A stretch of 64,000 nt of DNA, from contig JAPFFF010000001.1 in NCBI GenBank assembly GCA_039105265.1, positions 5,952,001 to 6,016,000 on the forward strand, given 5' to 3'. The stretch is from Tritrichomonas musculus. Lineage: Eukaryota > Parabasalia > Tritrichomonadida > Tritrichomonadidae. The translations under genes and the position numbers were made by a program. Below the pieces are notes generated by a model. The model searched no databases. It worked only from the letters and a program-made list of their open reading frames with translations, and was not told the DNA's origin. Numbering within the stretch: position 1 is the first letter of the stretch; each line of letters opens with the position of its first letter. Below, one piece after another: positions 10,059-19,909 of the stretch.

Positions 10059-11786
10059 ATGACTAAAGCTATTGGTATCGACTTTGGAACAACATATTCA
10101 TCCATATATGTTTATAATAGTGCTACACATATGCCTGAAGGAAAAAAAGATGGAGAGTATGGAGAATTCATTCCAACTGAAATTGCATATAAAAGAATAA
10201 AAGGCACAGATCAATATTATTTTGGTCATAAAGCACATGAAAAATCCAATTATGTAGTTGATGTTAAAAGAATGCTTGGAATTTCATCAAATTCAATATT
10301 AATTGAAGATATTAAAGAAGAGTTAGCAGCCCGTGGAATTGGTATTAGAAGTGTGGGAAATGAAGAAGGATGTTACCCACGCGAAATTGTTCAACTACAA
10401 TTAAATCCAAATTCAAGAACATCAGTTTGGCATACTCCTGAAGAGCTTGCTGCACGTTATTTTAAATGGCTCGTTGAAGATATTGCAGAAGTGCAAATTA
10501 ATGATAACTTAAAAGTCGTCATCACTATTCCAGCTGATTTTTCTTCAAATCAAAGAAAAGCTATTTTAAGAGCTGCTGGAAAAGCTAATTTTAATCTCAA
10601 AAATGTTACTTTGCTATATGAACCATCAGCCGCAGCATTTTGTTACCTTCAACGATCAAGCAAAAAAATCTATCAAAACCTTCTTGTATGTGATTTTGGT
10701 GGTGGAACATTTGACCTTTCTCTTCTAAAAATCACAGAAAATTCATTTTTTGTTAGGCTTGTTGGAGGAAATCGCTTCTTAGGAGGAAGAGATTTTGATC
10801 AAAAATTGCTTAGCTGGGCAATTGCAAAATTTAATGATAAAGGCATCCAAACAGAAAAACCAAAAATAAAGAAGCAATTGGAAGTCAAGTGTGTCAAAGC
10901 AAAGGAAGAATTATCAAGTGCTACTGGTACTGAAATAAGTATTGTTTATGAAAACAGCGAAGGCGAAGAATGTGATGAAATTATTCAAATTGCAAGAGAT
11001 GAATTCAATAATGAATGTTCAAAGCTAATTGAAGCATGTATTAATTCAATTACTGATTTGTTAAGTAAAAAATCAGTGGATAAATCAGATGTAGATGGAG
11101 TCTTACTTGTGGGAGGATCATCAAGAATGCCAATTTTTATTCAAAAAATGAAAGAATTTTTTGGTCCAGAAAAGGTTCTAGACTTTAATAATAAAAGAGA
11201 AGCAATTGGAATGGGTGCTTGCTACTTGGCTGCAATGAAATGCAATATGACAACATTTGAGTTTATTAATAATCAAAATCTAAATCAAAGATTGCCTCAT
11301 ACAATTGGTTTACAAGATGGAGAGTGGGGATATGCTCCATTTTTCTTTAAGAATGAAACGATTCCTTTACCACCTAAAACTCTAGTTTTCAGTACAACTA
11401 CTGATAATCAAGAAAATGCGGTATTTCGAGTCTTTGAAGGAGAGTGTCCATTATTATTATTTGGAATCAATGAACTTGTTGGTGAATTTAAATTTAAGAA
11501 TCTGCCAAAAAGAAAAGCTGGAGAAGTTACTTTTAATATATCAATGGAAATCGATGAACTAGGTATTTTAACAATTAAAGTAAATTCTCCTCAAGCAGGT
11601 ACTATAGATGATTATAAACAGGAATTGGATTTGAGCAAACTAGAAACTTTTCAAATGATTATGGCTCAAAACACGAATGCACCAGAAGGTTCACAAAAAA
11701 TGCAATCAGCAACCCAAAATAGAGAATTAAAGACAAAAGCTGTTAATGCACAATTAAAGAATAATTCTGCACCAAGAACATGTTAA
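10059..11786 (+). CDS. Hsp70-family chaperone without C-terminal lid
   Basis: A 575-residue Hsp70-like ATPase that should bind and release unfolded peptides. The nucleotide-binding domain has IGIDFGTTYSS (phosphate 1), VVITIPADFSSNQRKA, LYEPSAAA, LLVCDFGGGTFDLSLL (phosphate 2) and DGVLLVGGSSRMP (adenosine motif). A beta-type substrate-binding domain follows (~405-520), with LPHTIGLQDGEWG at its start. After that only ~55 low-complexity residues remain: there is no helical lid, no EEVD tail and no KDEL, so it is shorter than cytosolic or ER Hsp70 (about 640-660). No leader is seen, so a cytosolic site is likely. It has a TCACTT initiator 10 nt upstream. Confidence 0.9.
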   Translation: MTKAIGIDFGTTYSSIYVYNSATHMPEGKKDGEYGEFIPTEIAYKRIKGTDQYYFGHKAHEKSNYVVDVKRMLGISSNSILIEDIKEELAARGIGIRSVGNEEGCYPREIVQLQLNPNSRTSVWHTPEELAARYFKWLVEDIAEVQINDNLKVVITIPADFSSNQRKAILRAAGKANFNLKNVTLLYEPSAAAFCYLQRSSKKIYQNLLVCDFGGGTFDLSLLKITENSFFVRLVGGNRFLGGRDFDQKLLSWAIAKFNDKGIQTEKPKIKKQLEVKCVKAKEELSSATGTEISIVYENSEGEECDEIIQIARDEFNNECSKLIEACINSITDLLSKKSVDKSDVDGVLLVGGSSRMPIFIQKMKEFFGPEKVLDFNNKREAIGMGACYLAAMKCNMTTFEFINNQNLNQRLPHTIGLQDGEWGYAPFFFKNETIPLPPKTLVFSTTTDNQENAVFRVFEGECPLLLFGINELVGEFKFKNLPKRKAGEVTFNISMEIDELGILTIKVNSPQAGTIDDYKQELDLSKLETFQMIMAQNTNAPEGSQKMQSATQNRELKTKAVNAQLKNNSAPRTC

Positions 11787-12201
11787 AATAATTTAATATT
11801 TAATGTAAAATTTTTTTTAAAATTTGAAGTTTGAAGATATTTTTCAACAAGTTTCTTTTATCCTAAATATTAAAGTAAAAATAAATAAATAGTTTATTTA
11901 AGAAAAATATTTTCCAAATATAAAAATGTAATTTTTAAAAAATGGAAAGATATTGTATATAATAATTTAGCGTTAATAATGCTAAATAGTAGTTCAAAAA
12001 GTTAAAAAAAATCGTTAAGATTCAATTACTTCTCAAAAATTCTTAGCATAAAAAAACTTATTATGTACTATTTTACATATACCATTATATAAACAATTTT
12101 ATATTTTTTAAATTATTTAAATATGTTAATTCTATAATAAATTAATTTATAGTACATTAATATTAATATTAAAATTATAAAAATACGATATATTTATATA
12201 T
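11787..12201. other. AT-rich 3' flank of the Hsp70 gene
   Basis: Low-complexity AT sequence with no supported gene or RNA. It ends at the inverted repeat of the next element. Confidence 0.6.
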
Positions 12202-13799
12202 TTATAGGTGGACTCGAACTTGATCTCCTAAAAAGTCGTAAATAGGACTTAAAGTCTAAAAAGTTTATCTCAAAAAATCATTAATTTGATTTAAAGTCTA
12301 AAAAGTTTATCTCAAAAAATCTTTAATTTAATTTTAAGTCTAAAAAGTTTATCTCAAAAAATCATTAAATTGAATTAAAGTCTAAAATATTTCATCTAAT
12401 TCGTCATTAAAATATTCTATTCCCTCAAAAGTTTATCTCAAAAAGTCTCTCAATTTATAACTAACTAGAAAAACATTTATACCAAAAAATCAAATTATTA
12501 TGGCTATGTCTCGAACTTTTTTGATCAAAAAATCTTTAAAATAACCTTTTAAGTGGTACTTATTATTACAATTAATCGTAATAGATATATTAAAAAAACT
12601 TCAAAATATGAAATTGAATTTCTTTCTTTTAATATTATTGTTCATTCAATCTAAAATACATGTATATCATATTTATTATTTAGAAATGGAATTGATTCAT
12701 AGTAATGTTGAATAATATAATTATTATATTTTTGTAGAAGAATTATATTTTATTTTTAATACGTAAATTCCATAGAATAATCTTATGTTAAAGCATATAT
12801 TCTATAGATGGTATGAATTTCTTTATTTCTTTATGATCTTCTATAGACAAAAAGCTTCGTTTGCTTACCGTAAAAGTGCCAAAAAGATTGATTTCAAAAT
12901 TATTAATCAATTAATATCTTGATAAAAAAATATTTTTGTTTAAAATAATAGATTAATTAATTTAAAATAACTATTTTGGATATTATATTTATTTATCAAA
13001 TTTAATTTTTATATATAAAAGATTAGAATTAGAAAATGTAAAATGAATATTCATTTCGCATTGATAGCTCATCTTTTTTTAGAGCAATGAAAAGTTTATT
13101 TTATAATAGTGTATCATATTTACTTTATAAAAAACTTGAAATTTTTAGATCAATCTTTTTGAAAATAAAAAAAGTATGCGAAGCTATTTTTATTCATAAA
13201 TTATATATGATTTTTAATAAGAAAAGTTTAAAAATAAGTATAGAAACTATTACAATTTTAAAGAAAATTGAGAATCAATAATACATAATAATTCATGATT
13301 GGCCTTTTAATGTAAAATGGAAATTAATTTTCAAAAAAAAGATATTTTGGGAGATATAACCTACTTTATCCTAGAAAAAGGATCTCTTTTCTACAAGAAA
13401 AAAAATATATTTCAAAAAAAAAGACTTTTTGATTTTTTAAAAAAGAGTACTTGTCATAAATTCAAAGATTTTTTGATCAAAAAAGTTCGAGACATAGCCA
13501 TAATAATTTGATTTTTTGGTATAAATGTTTTTCTAGTTAGTTATAAATTGAGAGACTTTTTGAGATAAACTTTTGAGGGAATAGAATATTTTAATGACGA
13601 ATTAGATGAAATATTTTAGACTTTAATTCAATTTAATGATTTTTTGAGATAAACTTTTTAGACTTAAAATTAAATTAAAGATTTTTTGAGATAAACTTTT
13701 TAGACTTTAAATCAAATTAATGATTTTTTGAGATAAACTTTTTAGACTTTAAGTCCTATTTACGACTTTTTAGGAGATCAAGTTCGAGTCCACCTATAA
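12202..13799. mobile_element. 1.6-kb element with long identical inverted repeats
   Basis: Two 336-bp arms (12202-12537 and 13464-13799) appear to be perfect reverse complements across their full length. They enclose 926 bp of AT-rich DNA with only two short Lys-rich frames (13087-13281, 13317-13511) and no recognisable transposase. The ends read TTATAGGTGGACTCGAAC inward. Ends flanked by TATA would fit a TA target duplication, but a palindromic TATA cannot prove it. Each arm holds about four copies of a ~46-bp unit with TCTAAAAAGTTTATCTCAAA. The identical arms indicate recent insertion or homogenisation. Most likely a non-autonomous long-TIR transposon; the superfamily is not established. 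Confidence 0.75.
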
Positions 13800-13848
13800 T
13801 TAAAATTTTTGGGCAAATAGTATAAAATCATTTTTCATTTCAACAAAT

Positions 13849-16800
13849 ATGATCAACGAGAAGAATTCACATTTATACCTTAGATGGCTGGTAAAGGTAT
13901 CAGAAGATTCTGCAATTCGATATGATGAAATTCCAAAACAATTTTTAGATTTTTATTCTGGACCTGGAATTACGCAAGCTTTAAATTTATCTGTTAAAAT
14001 TCCTGAAGCTAATTGGTCAAAAGTTGAGAAATATATTGATGAAAATTTAAATTCTTTTGAAGATTTTGATAATCTTGCTCAAGGAATTCAAAATAATTTT
14101 CAAGAAGATATAGATAAATTATATGCGTCATATTATTTTGTAACACATTATATACAATATGATTATCCACGATCTATTTCAGATGATCGAAAAGCATTAA
14201 GTATTGAAAAAATATTTAATGATAAAAAAGGAATATGTGCCGATTACTCCAAATTTTTACGAGAACTAGCTAAAAGATCTGGCGTTACCTCCAAACGAAT
14301 GCGCATTTTACCTTTCACAAATTCATCCAAAGCAGCAGGATGGAGTTCGTATAATCCTCCTTCGCAGCCCGATTTTCATCACGAAGCCGTTTATATTGAC
14401 ATTGGCGGAGAAAAATTTGTTTCAGAGCCGACTTGGGGATCTGGAAGTACTGATGAAAATAACGTATTTAAATTTAACTATAAAAAAACAAACTTTCTTA
14501 TTCCATACTTTACAAGTTTACTTTCTCATTATCCAGAAAAAATACTGGATGAATCTTTAAATCATCCATTTACATGGGAACAGTTTATAGCACTAAATGA
14601 GCCAAACGTAGGTAAAGAACTTTCATATGAATCGAATCCTTTTCAATTTATTTCAGTCGATGATGGATTCTATGAAATGCAATTTAGTTTTCTGCAGCCG
14701 TGTGAATCAATTTGGGCCCAAATTTACATCCTTGAAGGAAATACGTGGATGTTGGAAGATAATAAGTTTGTCACTTTTGTATGTCTTAGGAAAGATCTTC
14801 CTAATCATATATCTTCTTTTTCATCAGAGCTTAGATGTAGATATAAAATGACCGCATGTTTCCCAGAAATAGGTACTTATCATGTGAAAGTAAATGTAGG
14901 AACAGATCAGCTGTTTCATGTTTATTTCAAAGTTAATGGTAAATATGAAAAGTTAAATGGCATCGCTGGAACTAACAAAGAAAAATATGGATTCATGCCA
15001 ATTGTTCCTTTAGAAGGTCTATCAAAAGTTACGAAAGGATATGCACGAATTCGATTTGCAATTAAATATAATAGATCATCTCTTTTAATTAAGTTGTTTA
15101 AGGTTAAAAATGGTAAATTTGAACGTGAATCTAATGAATATTTCGACGATCATAGTCATTACTTCACTGTTAATCTTCCTTTCGAAGAGAAAGATAAATC
15201 AAATGATTTGAACGAATATTTGGTCGAAGACTGGGTTTTAGTAGAATTCCCTGAAAACGGAAGATGGGAAGTTTCAATATACTTTGCTAACGATGAAGGC
15301 TCATATACTTATGGAGTTTCTTATTTCTTTGATGTTACTGGTTTAGCGACACATATTAATTTATCAATTTTTGACTTACCTAAAAGTAGAACTTTTGCAC
15401 CGATGAAAAAAGAAACATTGGATGATATCAGAGTAGAACCATCAACTCAATCTGTTATTTTAGATGATTATGATTTTTATTTCCATGTTTTCAGCGAAAA
15501 AGAAGTTAAAGCTTATTTCACCCTTGATGAAGACAACTCTACGGTGTGGCCTTCAATTCTTTCAGAAAAGAGCACAGAAAAAAAGAATATTAAAGATCGA
15601 GAATTTTCAGTAACATTTCCTAAGAGTGGTACATATAAACTTGAAATTTGGGTAGATAATGTTCATTTTGCGTCACAAAATTATTATGTGATTGAATATG
15701 AGCAGCAAGATGAATCGCCAGAAGAAAAAGAGTTGATGCAAAACTTTAGAAACACTCTTGAAGGAAAGACTGATTATAATAAAGATATTCCAATCTCAAT
15801 TCGTAAAAATGTTGAGCAAATGCTTAAAGATTCTGGCTATAATCTAAAAGTAGAACCAAAAGGAAGTGAAAGTGATCAAAATCAAAGTAATAGTCAATCA
15901 TCTGATAAGCCAAATAAAATAGCTCGAGCTCAAAGTAAAATAGATTTAGATCGAAATTCCAATAAGTCGCGAAATCCAAATCAACAATCTCCATCTCACT
16001 CTCCCAGACCAAAATCGCATGTAATAGACATTAATAAATACAAACAGAGTCCAGATTCCAGCAAAAACAATCTTATCTCCAAAAATGATCAAAAAGCACC
16101 GGAAACTAAAGAATTTAAAAACATATCAACGCCCAACCAAAGCACAGTTGAATTCTTATCTAATCCTGTCTTTGAAGAAGGCTATCTAGCATCATTCAGA
16201 GAGCACGCGGAAAATCTCACTCCATCAGAAGCCTCACAATATTTTGAAAGCATATTTGGTCACTTCTCAGAAGATGACTATGTTGACGATCAAACCGCTA
16301 GAGCGATTCTACGATCGACTCGGTCAGTCATCAAAGACGATCAAATATACCAAGTATTCAAAAAGTCGGCCTTTTCAAAGCTCCCTTATGGGCGGTTTTC
16401 ACATCACCTTTATCCAATTTTGCGGGACCTTATTTTTGAGCACCCTGATATTTTTGGGGCGGACCCAGAAGTGACCACAAGCAACCTTGTCAGATCTTTC
16501 TTGGACGACCCCAAAAAAGGGCTCTCAATCACTGCAAGCGCAGCTGAAATGTACGTTAAGGATGAGGACGATAGCCTGCTTCCAGTGCTTGATGTCCTGA
16601 AGAGTGGAGAAGTCATGGACTGCGTCAAAAGCGACCGCAAGCTTCTCGACAGCTTCCTCTCAGTCATTGTCTATCTCTGCCAGAACAGTGCCGCATACAA
16701 AGACGGCAACTGCGTGGACTGGTTCTTAAATGTGAGTGATGTGATCCTCTCAAAAAGTTCGAATAAACGGTCGCTCAGGCAAATATATGTTACGTTGAAC

Positions 16801-17646
16801 TACCTCCGCGACTGCACGGAGGATGAGAGACAAGGTGATCTCAACCTTCCTATTGAAAAGATGATCGGTCACCTCACCACCGAAACTGCGCAAGGGCCCA
16901 TCCTCTCCCTGCTCGTTGATCGTGCCCAGACCCGCCCGTCGGACCTTAATGATAAACGGCTCATCAGTTCACTTTTCAAAACCGCCGAAACCGGCAATTT
17001 GAAAGCCACTCTTGTTCTCATGCAGCTTTCGACAAATGAGAGCTTTGTCAAAACCGTTTTTGGCACTGGCAGCTGGCTCTTAAAAGGTCTTCCAACCGTC
17101 ACTGATACTGTCCGTCTCTTCCTTGTCCTCTTCGAGCACGAGGTGTTCCGTGATGAGATGATTGTGGGCAACGATCACTTCATTCCTTTTCTCAATTTCA
17201 TCATTCAAGGAATGAACTCGTCTGGCGCCGTTTCTCTTGTCTCCAGAATTTTGAAAAGGGTCCCAATTGACCCACTTTTTGTGAGCCAGCTGGACAGGCA
17301 AGGACTCGTCTCGTCTTTCATCGAGACTGCCAAAAGGACAGACGACGTGTCGAGGATCTCTTCTTACTCGCTCCTCATCTTCCTCAACGAGATCGGGCAG
17401 CACGGCTACCTCGAGCAGTACCTGACAACTGCCGATTTCGTCGCCGATGAAACGAAGAAGAGACAAGGCGGACTCGATGAAGTTGCGTCTTTTGTGGCAG
17501 TCACGCTGGCAAGATACGAGAGCTGCAGGCAGAGGTTTGTTGAGCTCGACTTGGACGCATTCTTCAGAAGCAAGGTCAACGACAAAAGCTCGAAGAGAAT
17601 GGCGAAGAATGCAGAGAAGTTCTTAAGCATAATTGAAGAAGAATAA
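13849..17646 (+). CDS. KY-type transglutaminase-like / helical-repeat fusion protein
   Basis: A 1265-residue protein. Residues ~90-200 are a transglutaminase-like domain: KGICADYSKFL with candidate Cys130, FHHEAVYIDIGGEKF with His178, and SEPTWGSG where Glu replaces the usual Asp. This is the arrangement of kyphoscoliosis-peptidase (KY)/Cyk3-type proteins, which are often enzymatically weak or inactive. Residues ~200-640 are beta-rich repeats; ~660-760 is a Ser/Asn/Lys linker. From ~765 a helical, armadillo/HEAT-like region runs to the end. DNA composition steps from AT-rich to distinctly GC-rich near base 16,140, at the linker/helical boundary. Two TCATTT initiators lie 12 and 19 nt before the ATG, only ~50 bp after the preceding mobile element. 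Probably a cytoskeletal or cell-cortex scaffold; catalysis is uncertain. Confidence 0.75.
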   Translation: MINEKNSHLYLRWLVKVSEDSAIRYDEIPKQFLDFYSGPGITQALNLSVKIPEANWSKVEKYIDENLNSFEDFDNLAQGIQNNFQEDIDKLYASYYFVTHYIQYDYPRSISDDRKALSIEKIFNDKKGICADYSKFLRELAKRSGVTSKRMRILPFTNSSKAAGWSSYNPPSQPDFHHEAVYIDIGGEKFVSEPTWGSGSTDENNVFKFNYKKTNFLIPYFTSLLSHYPEKILDESLNHPFTWEQFIALNEPNVGKELSYESNPFQFISVDDGFYEMQFSFLQPCESIWAQIYILEGNTWMLEDNKFVTFVCLRKDLPNHISSFSSELRCRYKMTACFPEIGTYHVKVNVGTDQLFHVYFKVNGKYEKLNGIAGTNKEKYGFMPIVPLEGLSKVTKGYARIRFAIKYNRSSLLIKLFKVKNGKFERESNEYFDDHSHYFTVNLPFEEKDKSNDLNEYLVEDWVLVEFPENGRWEVSIYFANDEGSYTYGVSYFFDVTGLATHINLSIFDLPKSRTFAPMKKETLDDIRVEPSTQSVILDDYDFYFHVFSEKEVKAYFTLDEDNSTVWPSILSEKSTEKKNIKDREFSVTFPKSGTYKLEIWVDNVHFASQNYYVIEYEQQDESPEEKELMQNFRNTLEGKTDYNKDIPISIRKNVEQMLKDSGYNLKVEPKGSESDQNQSNSQSSDKPNKIARAQSKIDLDRNSNKSRNPNQQSPSHSPRPKSHVIDINKYKQSPDSSKNNLISKNDQKAPETKEFKNISTPNQSTVEFLSNPVFEEGYLASFREHAENLTPSEASQYFESIFGHFSEDDYVDDQTARAILRSTRSVIKDDQIYQVFKKSAFSKLPYGRFSHHLYPILRDLIFEHPDIFGADPEVTTSNLVRSFLDDPKKGLSITASAAEMYVKDEDDSLLPVLDVLKSGEVMDCVKSDRKLLDSFLSVIVYLCQNSAAYKDGNCVDWFLNVSDVILSKSSNKRSLRQIYVTLNYLRDCTEDERQGDLNLPIEKMIGHLTTETAQGPILSLLVDRAQTRPSDLNDKRLISSLFKTAETGNLKATLVLMQLSTNESFVKTVFGTGSWLLKGLPTVTDTVRLFLVLFEHEVFRDEMIVGNDHFIPFLNFIIQGMNSSGAVSLVSRILKRVPIDPLFVSQLDRQGLVSSFIETAKRTDDVSRISSYSLLIFLNEIGQHGYLEQYLTTADFVADETKKRQGGLDEVASFVAVTLARYESCRQRFVELDLDAFFRSKVNDKSSKRMAKNAEKFLSIIEEE

Positions 17647-18652
17647 AAAAAAAAAAAAATTTTAAGGGTGTGCTCTAAGCGGTCGCTATAAAAAATGTTT
17701 TTATCTTTGTTTATAATGATTTTTTATCTTATATTACTATTTAGGGACGCGTTGTTTTTACCAAAAATTTACCAAAAAATAAAAAAAATTTCAATGGACT
17801 TTTTTCAATGAGTCTACTCAAAATTGATGTGCATTTTAAATGATGCAAAAAAAATTTTTTGATGCATGCAATTTTTATGAAAAATTATTTTTTAAACAAT
17901 ATTTTTCGGAATTTATTAGCCACTACATCGTAGTGGCTGACGCAAATACTTCGCTGGGCTCGTATTTGCTACCATTAAGGTGCTCAAGGCCACCCTGGCT
18001 CCCTACGAGGGCTGGGATGGGAGAAAGGAGGGGGCCTGATCGGCCGCCCCCTTTCTTTCCCCCTTCCCTAGCCTTTCCCCTTTTTCCTCCCCCGGCCTCT
18101 CAAAATTATATCAACTTTTTGAATAAAAATTCACTTTTTCTATACATGATTTTTGTGGTATTTTCCTAAAAATTTGGTATTTGTCAAAAATTCTTCAAAT
18201 ATTCACGATAATAATCATTGTAGTGTTGACGAATTTGTTCTGGTGATTTATGCTTACGTGAGCATATTATATCATTGGTTATGTGTTGACGAATTTGTTC
18301 TTGATCGTAGATTATATTATTGGTTATGTGAGCATTGATGTTGTTCATGAACTTTGATTCCTTGATTTACCTCTGACCAATGGTCTGGGGATTCCTCACT
18401 TGATGATGTAAATTGAAAGTCGTCGTTAGTCCTAGGTTTAAATAAAGTTTTTAATTTGATCTTTTTTAAATTATATATATTGCTTATAAAACATCAAAAT
18501 ATTTAGATAAACTTGAAAAATAAGGCTCTCTATTAAAATTTGCTTCATATTCAAATGTTAATCGTCATAGTTAAATTTTACCTTATAACCGTTTTCTGTA
18601 TTGAAAAAATGTTTTTAATAGAGAACTTTATTTTCTTTTTGAAATTGCATAT
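17647..18652. other. Non-coding gap with GC-rich island
   Basis: No supported gene. It contains a GC-rich island (17,925-18,110), then AT-rich DNA with two copies of GTGTTGACGAATTTGTTCT (near 18,223 and 18,281) and of ATTGGTTATGTG, a ~58-bp local duplication. The Maverick element starts at 18,653. Confidence 0.65.
17925..18110. repeat. GC-rich, palindrome-bearing island
   Basis: About 185 bp of high GC in an otherwise AT-rich setting, containing the hairpin CCACTACATCGTAGTGG, poly-purine and poly-pyrimidine tracts and GGCCGCCCC. The plus-strand frame through it (17840-18169) is Pro/Arg-rich and has no homology I recognise. It may be a fragment of a repetitive element or a structured non-coding sequence. 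Confidence 0.5.
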
Positions 18653-18816
18653 TACGTCGTATGTATTTACTGTGATTTTAGGACTTCGTCCTAAAACCCC
18701 AGTAACTCAAGAATTTAAAATCATAACTTTAAACCCGAACATATTATTAAATTTTACAACACCACTGATTCATCACCCCTTCATAAATGATTTTCATAAA
18801 TTTCATCCTCAAATCT

Positions 18817-18886
18817 CAAAAGTCAAAAATTGAAAACATAAATTTTATACGTAAATGATTAAATTTATTTTAAAATAAAGAATATG
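18817..18886 (+). promoter_or_regulatory. Gene-leader copy in left TIR
   Basis: These 70 bp end in ATG and match, with about two substitutions, the 70 bp ending at the start codon of the gene at 35830-37263 (37261-37330, minus strand). In the TIR the ATG opens only an eight-codon frame (stop at the TAA near 18908). It points inward. Confidence 0.7.
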
Positions 18887-18891
18887 TTAAA

Positions 18892-19107
18892 ACTAACGAC
18901 GGTTGACGAGTAAAAACGAAATTTTCAATAATTACTCAAATTAAATATAAACTAACGACGGTTGACGAGTAAAACGAAGATTTCAATAATTACTCAAATT
19001 AAATATAAACTAACGACGGTTGACGAGTAAAACGAAGATTTCAATAATTACTCAAATTAAATATAAACTAACGACGGTTGACGAGTAAAAACGAAATTTT
19101 CAATACT
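18892..19107 (+). repeat. Four-copy 58-bp tandem repeat in left TIR
   Basis: Units begin with ACTAACGACGGTTGACGAGT at 18892, 18951, 19009 and 19067 (periods 59, 58, 58); the last is partial. The first and last units share AAAAACGAAATTTTC, while the inner two read AAAACGAAGATTTC. The same array in reverse complement lies at 37574-37789. Confidence 0.9.
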
Positions 19108-19299
19108 TTGACGAGAAAACGACTAGTCAAATTTTTAAAATTTTTTAATTCAATACTCTCACAAATCGAAAAAATTTTATAAAATACGTTATTTCCGAAA
19201 TGTCTGATAATTTGAATACTTCGCCAAGGGCTCAAACTTTTCAAAGTTTCACATAAATCGAAAAAAATTTTTATAAATAAACGTTCACCACAAATTATA

Positions 19300-19909
19300 A
19301 AGTCGGATTCAAAATGCTTAGGACATTCTCTCAAAAAAATTCTGATAAAAGTGAAAAACAAAATTTTAAATTGAATACTAAAAAAATCTCATTTATTTTA
19401 AGCCAAGAAGAGCAATATGAATAAATCATACGCAAAAAAGCATTTTTAAAAAAGAATCACCACTTTAAAACATCTCGAGAATAGATATTTATGCTCCTGA
19501 TTGAAATTTCTTGAATTATTATAAATAAGCTAGGCTTTATATTGGTGGTCATTTTAGGTTGGAAATGACCAGTATTAAAGCATTTTATAGCTCCAAGTGA
19601 CCAGTTGCCAAAAAGTGGTCATTGACTATTTAAAGCCTAGTAAATAAGATTAATGCTAGGTTTTACTATCCAGACGAGTTTTCATAGAAAAAGTCATAGA
19701 ACTATCCCTATCGACTTTCAATTTTATCTTTTAGGTCTCAATAAAAAGATTTCTTCTAAAGTTTTCTTTTTTAATTTTCGTTTTATTTGAGCTTGACACT
19801 TTTTCATTTTCTGAGTATCTCTGAATTTCTTGCATGCAGCTTGGGACACTTTTGAATGGATTTCTATGGTAATTTAAAAAGTTTGTCCCAAGCTAATTGA
19901 ATCCGACTT
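19300..19909. mobile_element. 610-bp mariner-like MITE inside the Maverick TIR
   Basis: It starts AAGTCGGATTCAA and ends with the exact complement TTGAATCCGACTT; the ends extend to ~27 bp with about four mismatches (ATGCTTAGGACA versus TAGCTTGGGACA). It is flanked on both sides by TA (19298-19299 and 19910-19911). The right Maverick TIR keeps the uninterrupted sequence CAAATTATAAAATTATT, so the empty site and the TA duplication are directly visible. No transposase frame fits inside. TA target plus short TIR suggests a non-autonomous Tc1/mariner-type element. Confidence 0.88.

Noticed and set aside
12202-12240. A tRNA gene in the ends of the 1.6-kb element
   Set aside because: Only a B-box/T-loop-like sequence is present; the T stem and acceptor stem do not pair and no A box or anticodon arm fits.
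18540-18833. Plus-strand frame across the left end of the Maverick
   Set aside because: It spans the host/TIR junction, and the corresponding TIR sequence on the right side has no matching continuation, so it is not a conserved gene.
18892-19107. CRISPR-like array
   Set aside because: The units are contiguous tandem repeats without unique spacers, lie in a eukaryotic transposon TIR, and have no cas genes nearby.
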